Shown: positions 13,272-13,329 of the stretch, one piece after another
Numbering within the stretch: the first letter of the stretch is position 1
How the letters are laid out: each line of letters opens with the position of its first letter
From: JAFGHJ01 sp964418485
GTDB lineage: Bacteria; Hydrothermota; UBA3072
Reading direction: 5' to 3'
DNA: 13,329 bases
Assembly (NCBI GenBank): GCA_964418485.1
Contig: CAYQMH010000056.1
Location: 1 to 13,329, forward strand
Position numbers and translations under genes: made by a program
The notes under the pieces: model-generated
Told to the model about the DNA's origin: nothing
Databases searched by the model: none
The model's input: the letters and a program-made list of their open reading frames with translations, nothing else

Positions 13272-13329
13272 CGTTCACCTCCTCCGTTTTACCTTTATCT
13301 GTACTTTCTTCGGTATTCTCTTCGGTATT
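13219..13329 (-). CDS. Probable C-terminal tail of the gene upstream of khpA (rpsP expected), partial
   Basis: The minus-strand frame from the window edge reads an acidic, low-complexity tail beginning NTEENTEESTDKGKTEE and stops with TGA at 13221-13219. It would overlap khpA by 53 bases. Synteny predicts rpsP (ribosomal protein bS16) here, and bS16 often has charged low-complexity C-terminal extensions. A second frame ends with TGA at 13277-13275 and reads a basic tail (IPKRIPKKVQIKVKRRR), which would avoid the overlap. I favour the acidic frame on composition only; the body of the gene lies outside the window. Confidence 0.35.
   Translation of the reverse strand, partial: NTEENTEESTDKGKTEEVNDVEGTDNLHSEVSGGST
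13275..13283 (-). promoter_or_regulatory. Full-length Shine-Dalgarno site of khpA
   Basis: The minus strand reads AGGAGGTGA, complementary over nine bases to a standard 16S rRNA 3' end, four to five bases before the ATG at 13271. It shows that this organism uses classical Shine-Dalgarno initiation. Confidence 0.75.

Overview
This window reads like a chromosome segment of an uncultivated, low-G+C, Gram-negative-type bacterium, probably a relative of the FCB group such as candidate phylum WOR-3. That placement is inference from three things. There is a secreted beta-propeller protein with a FlgD-like, T9SS-style C-terminal sorting domain. There is a lipoprotein with Big_5-type Ig-like repeats. 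There is a housekeeping cluster TPR-ileS-dksA/traR-lspA. Strong Shine-Dalgarno sites (for example the nine bases before khpA) argue against Bacteroidetes, which mostly lack them.

Layout, left to right. 1-332: no convincing gene, but three short-period repeat arrays. 333-1412 (-): an unrecognised protein ending in Phe, possibly outer-membrane. 1413-1688: a repeat-filled gap. 1689-5988 (-): one operon, promoter to end, of TPR protein, ileS, dksA/traR-like gene and lspA, tightly packed with non-ATG starts and short overlaps. 5989-6485: a divergent intergenic region with both promoters and more repeats. 6486-7868 (+): the secreted propeller protein. 7869-8145: repeat element, promoter and leader of trpS (8146-9153, +). 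9157-10801 (-): a lipoprotein gene followed by cytidine deaminase, whose best start appears to be an ATT codon. 10802-11024: promoter plus repeats. 11025-13329 (-): the conserved ribosome/tRNA cluster (probable rpsP tail)-khpA-trmD-rplS-rnhB-yraN, with rimM missing from its usual place.

The genes are mostly conserved and ordinary. The unexplained signal lies between them. Almost every gap longer than about 200 bases is filled by degenerate tandem repeats with a 7-, 8- or 9-base period. Three of these gaps hold a two-armed element: a run of octamers, a G-rich block, then octamers in the opposite orientation. Two copies of one such element (1527-1630 on + and 7891-7999 on -) align octamer by octamer, about 61 of 72 arm bases by hand count, and carry a terminal hairpin whose stem changes by compensatory substitution. 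A third element (10877-10963) has the same plan built from a different octamer. All three lie just 3' of a gene, in a gap between two genes read in the same direction, with the same orientation relative to transcription, so the transcript would carry a C-rich block between two arms able to pair. I see no ordinary rho-independent terminator in these gaps, so a role at transcript ends is a reasonable but unproven idea.
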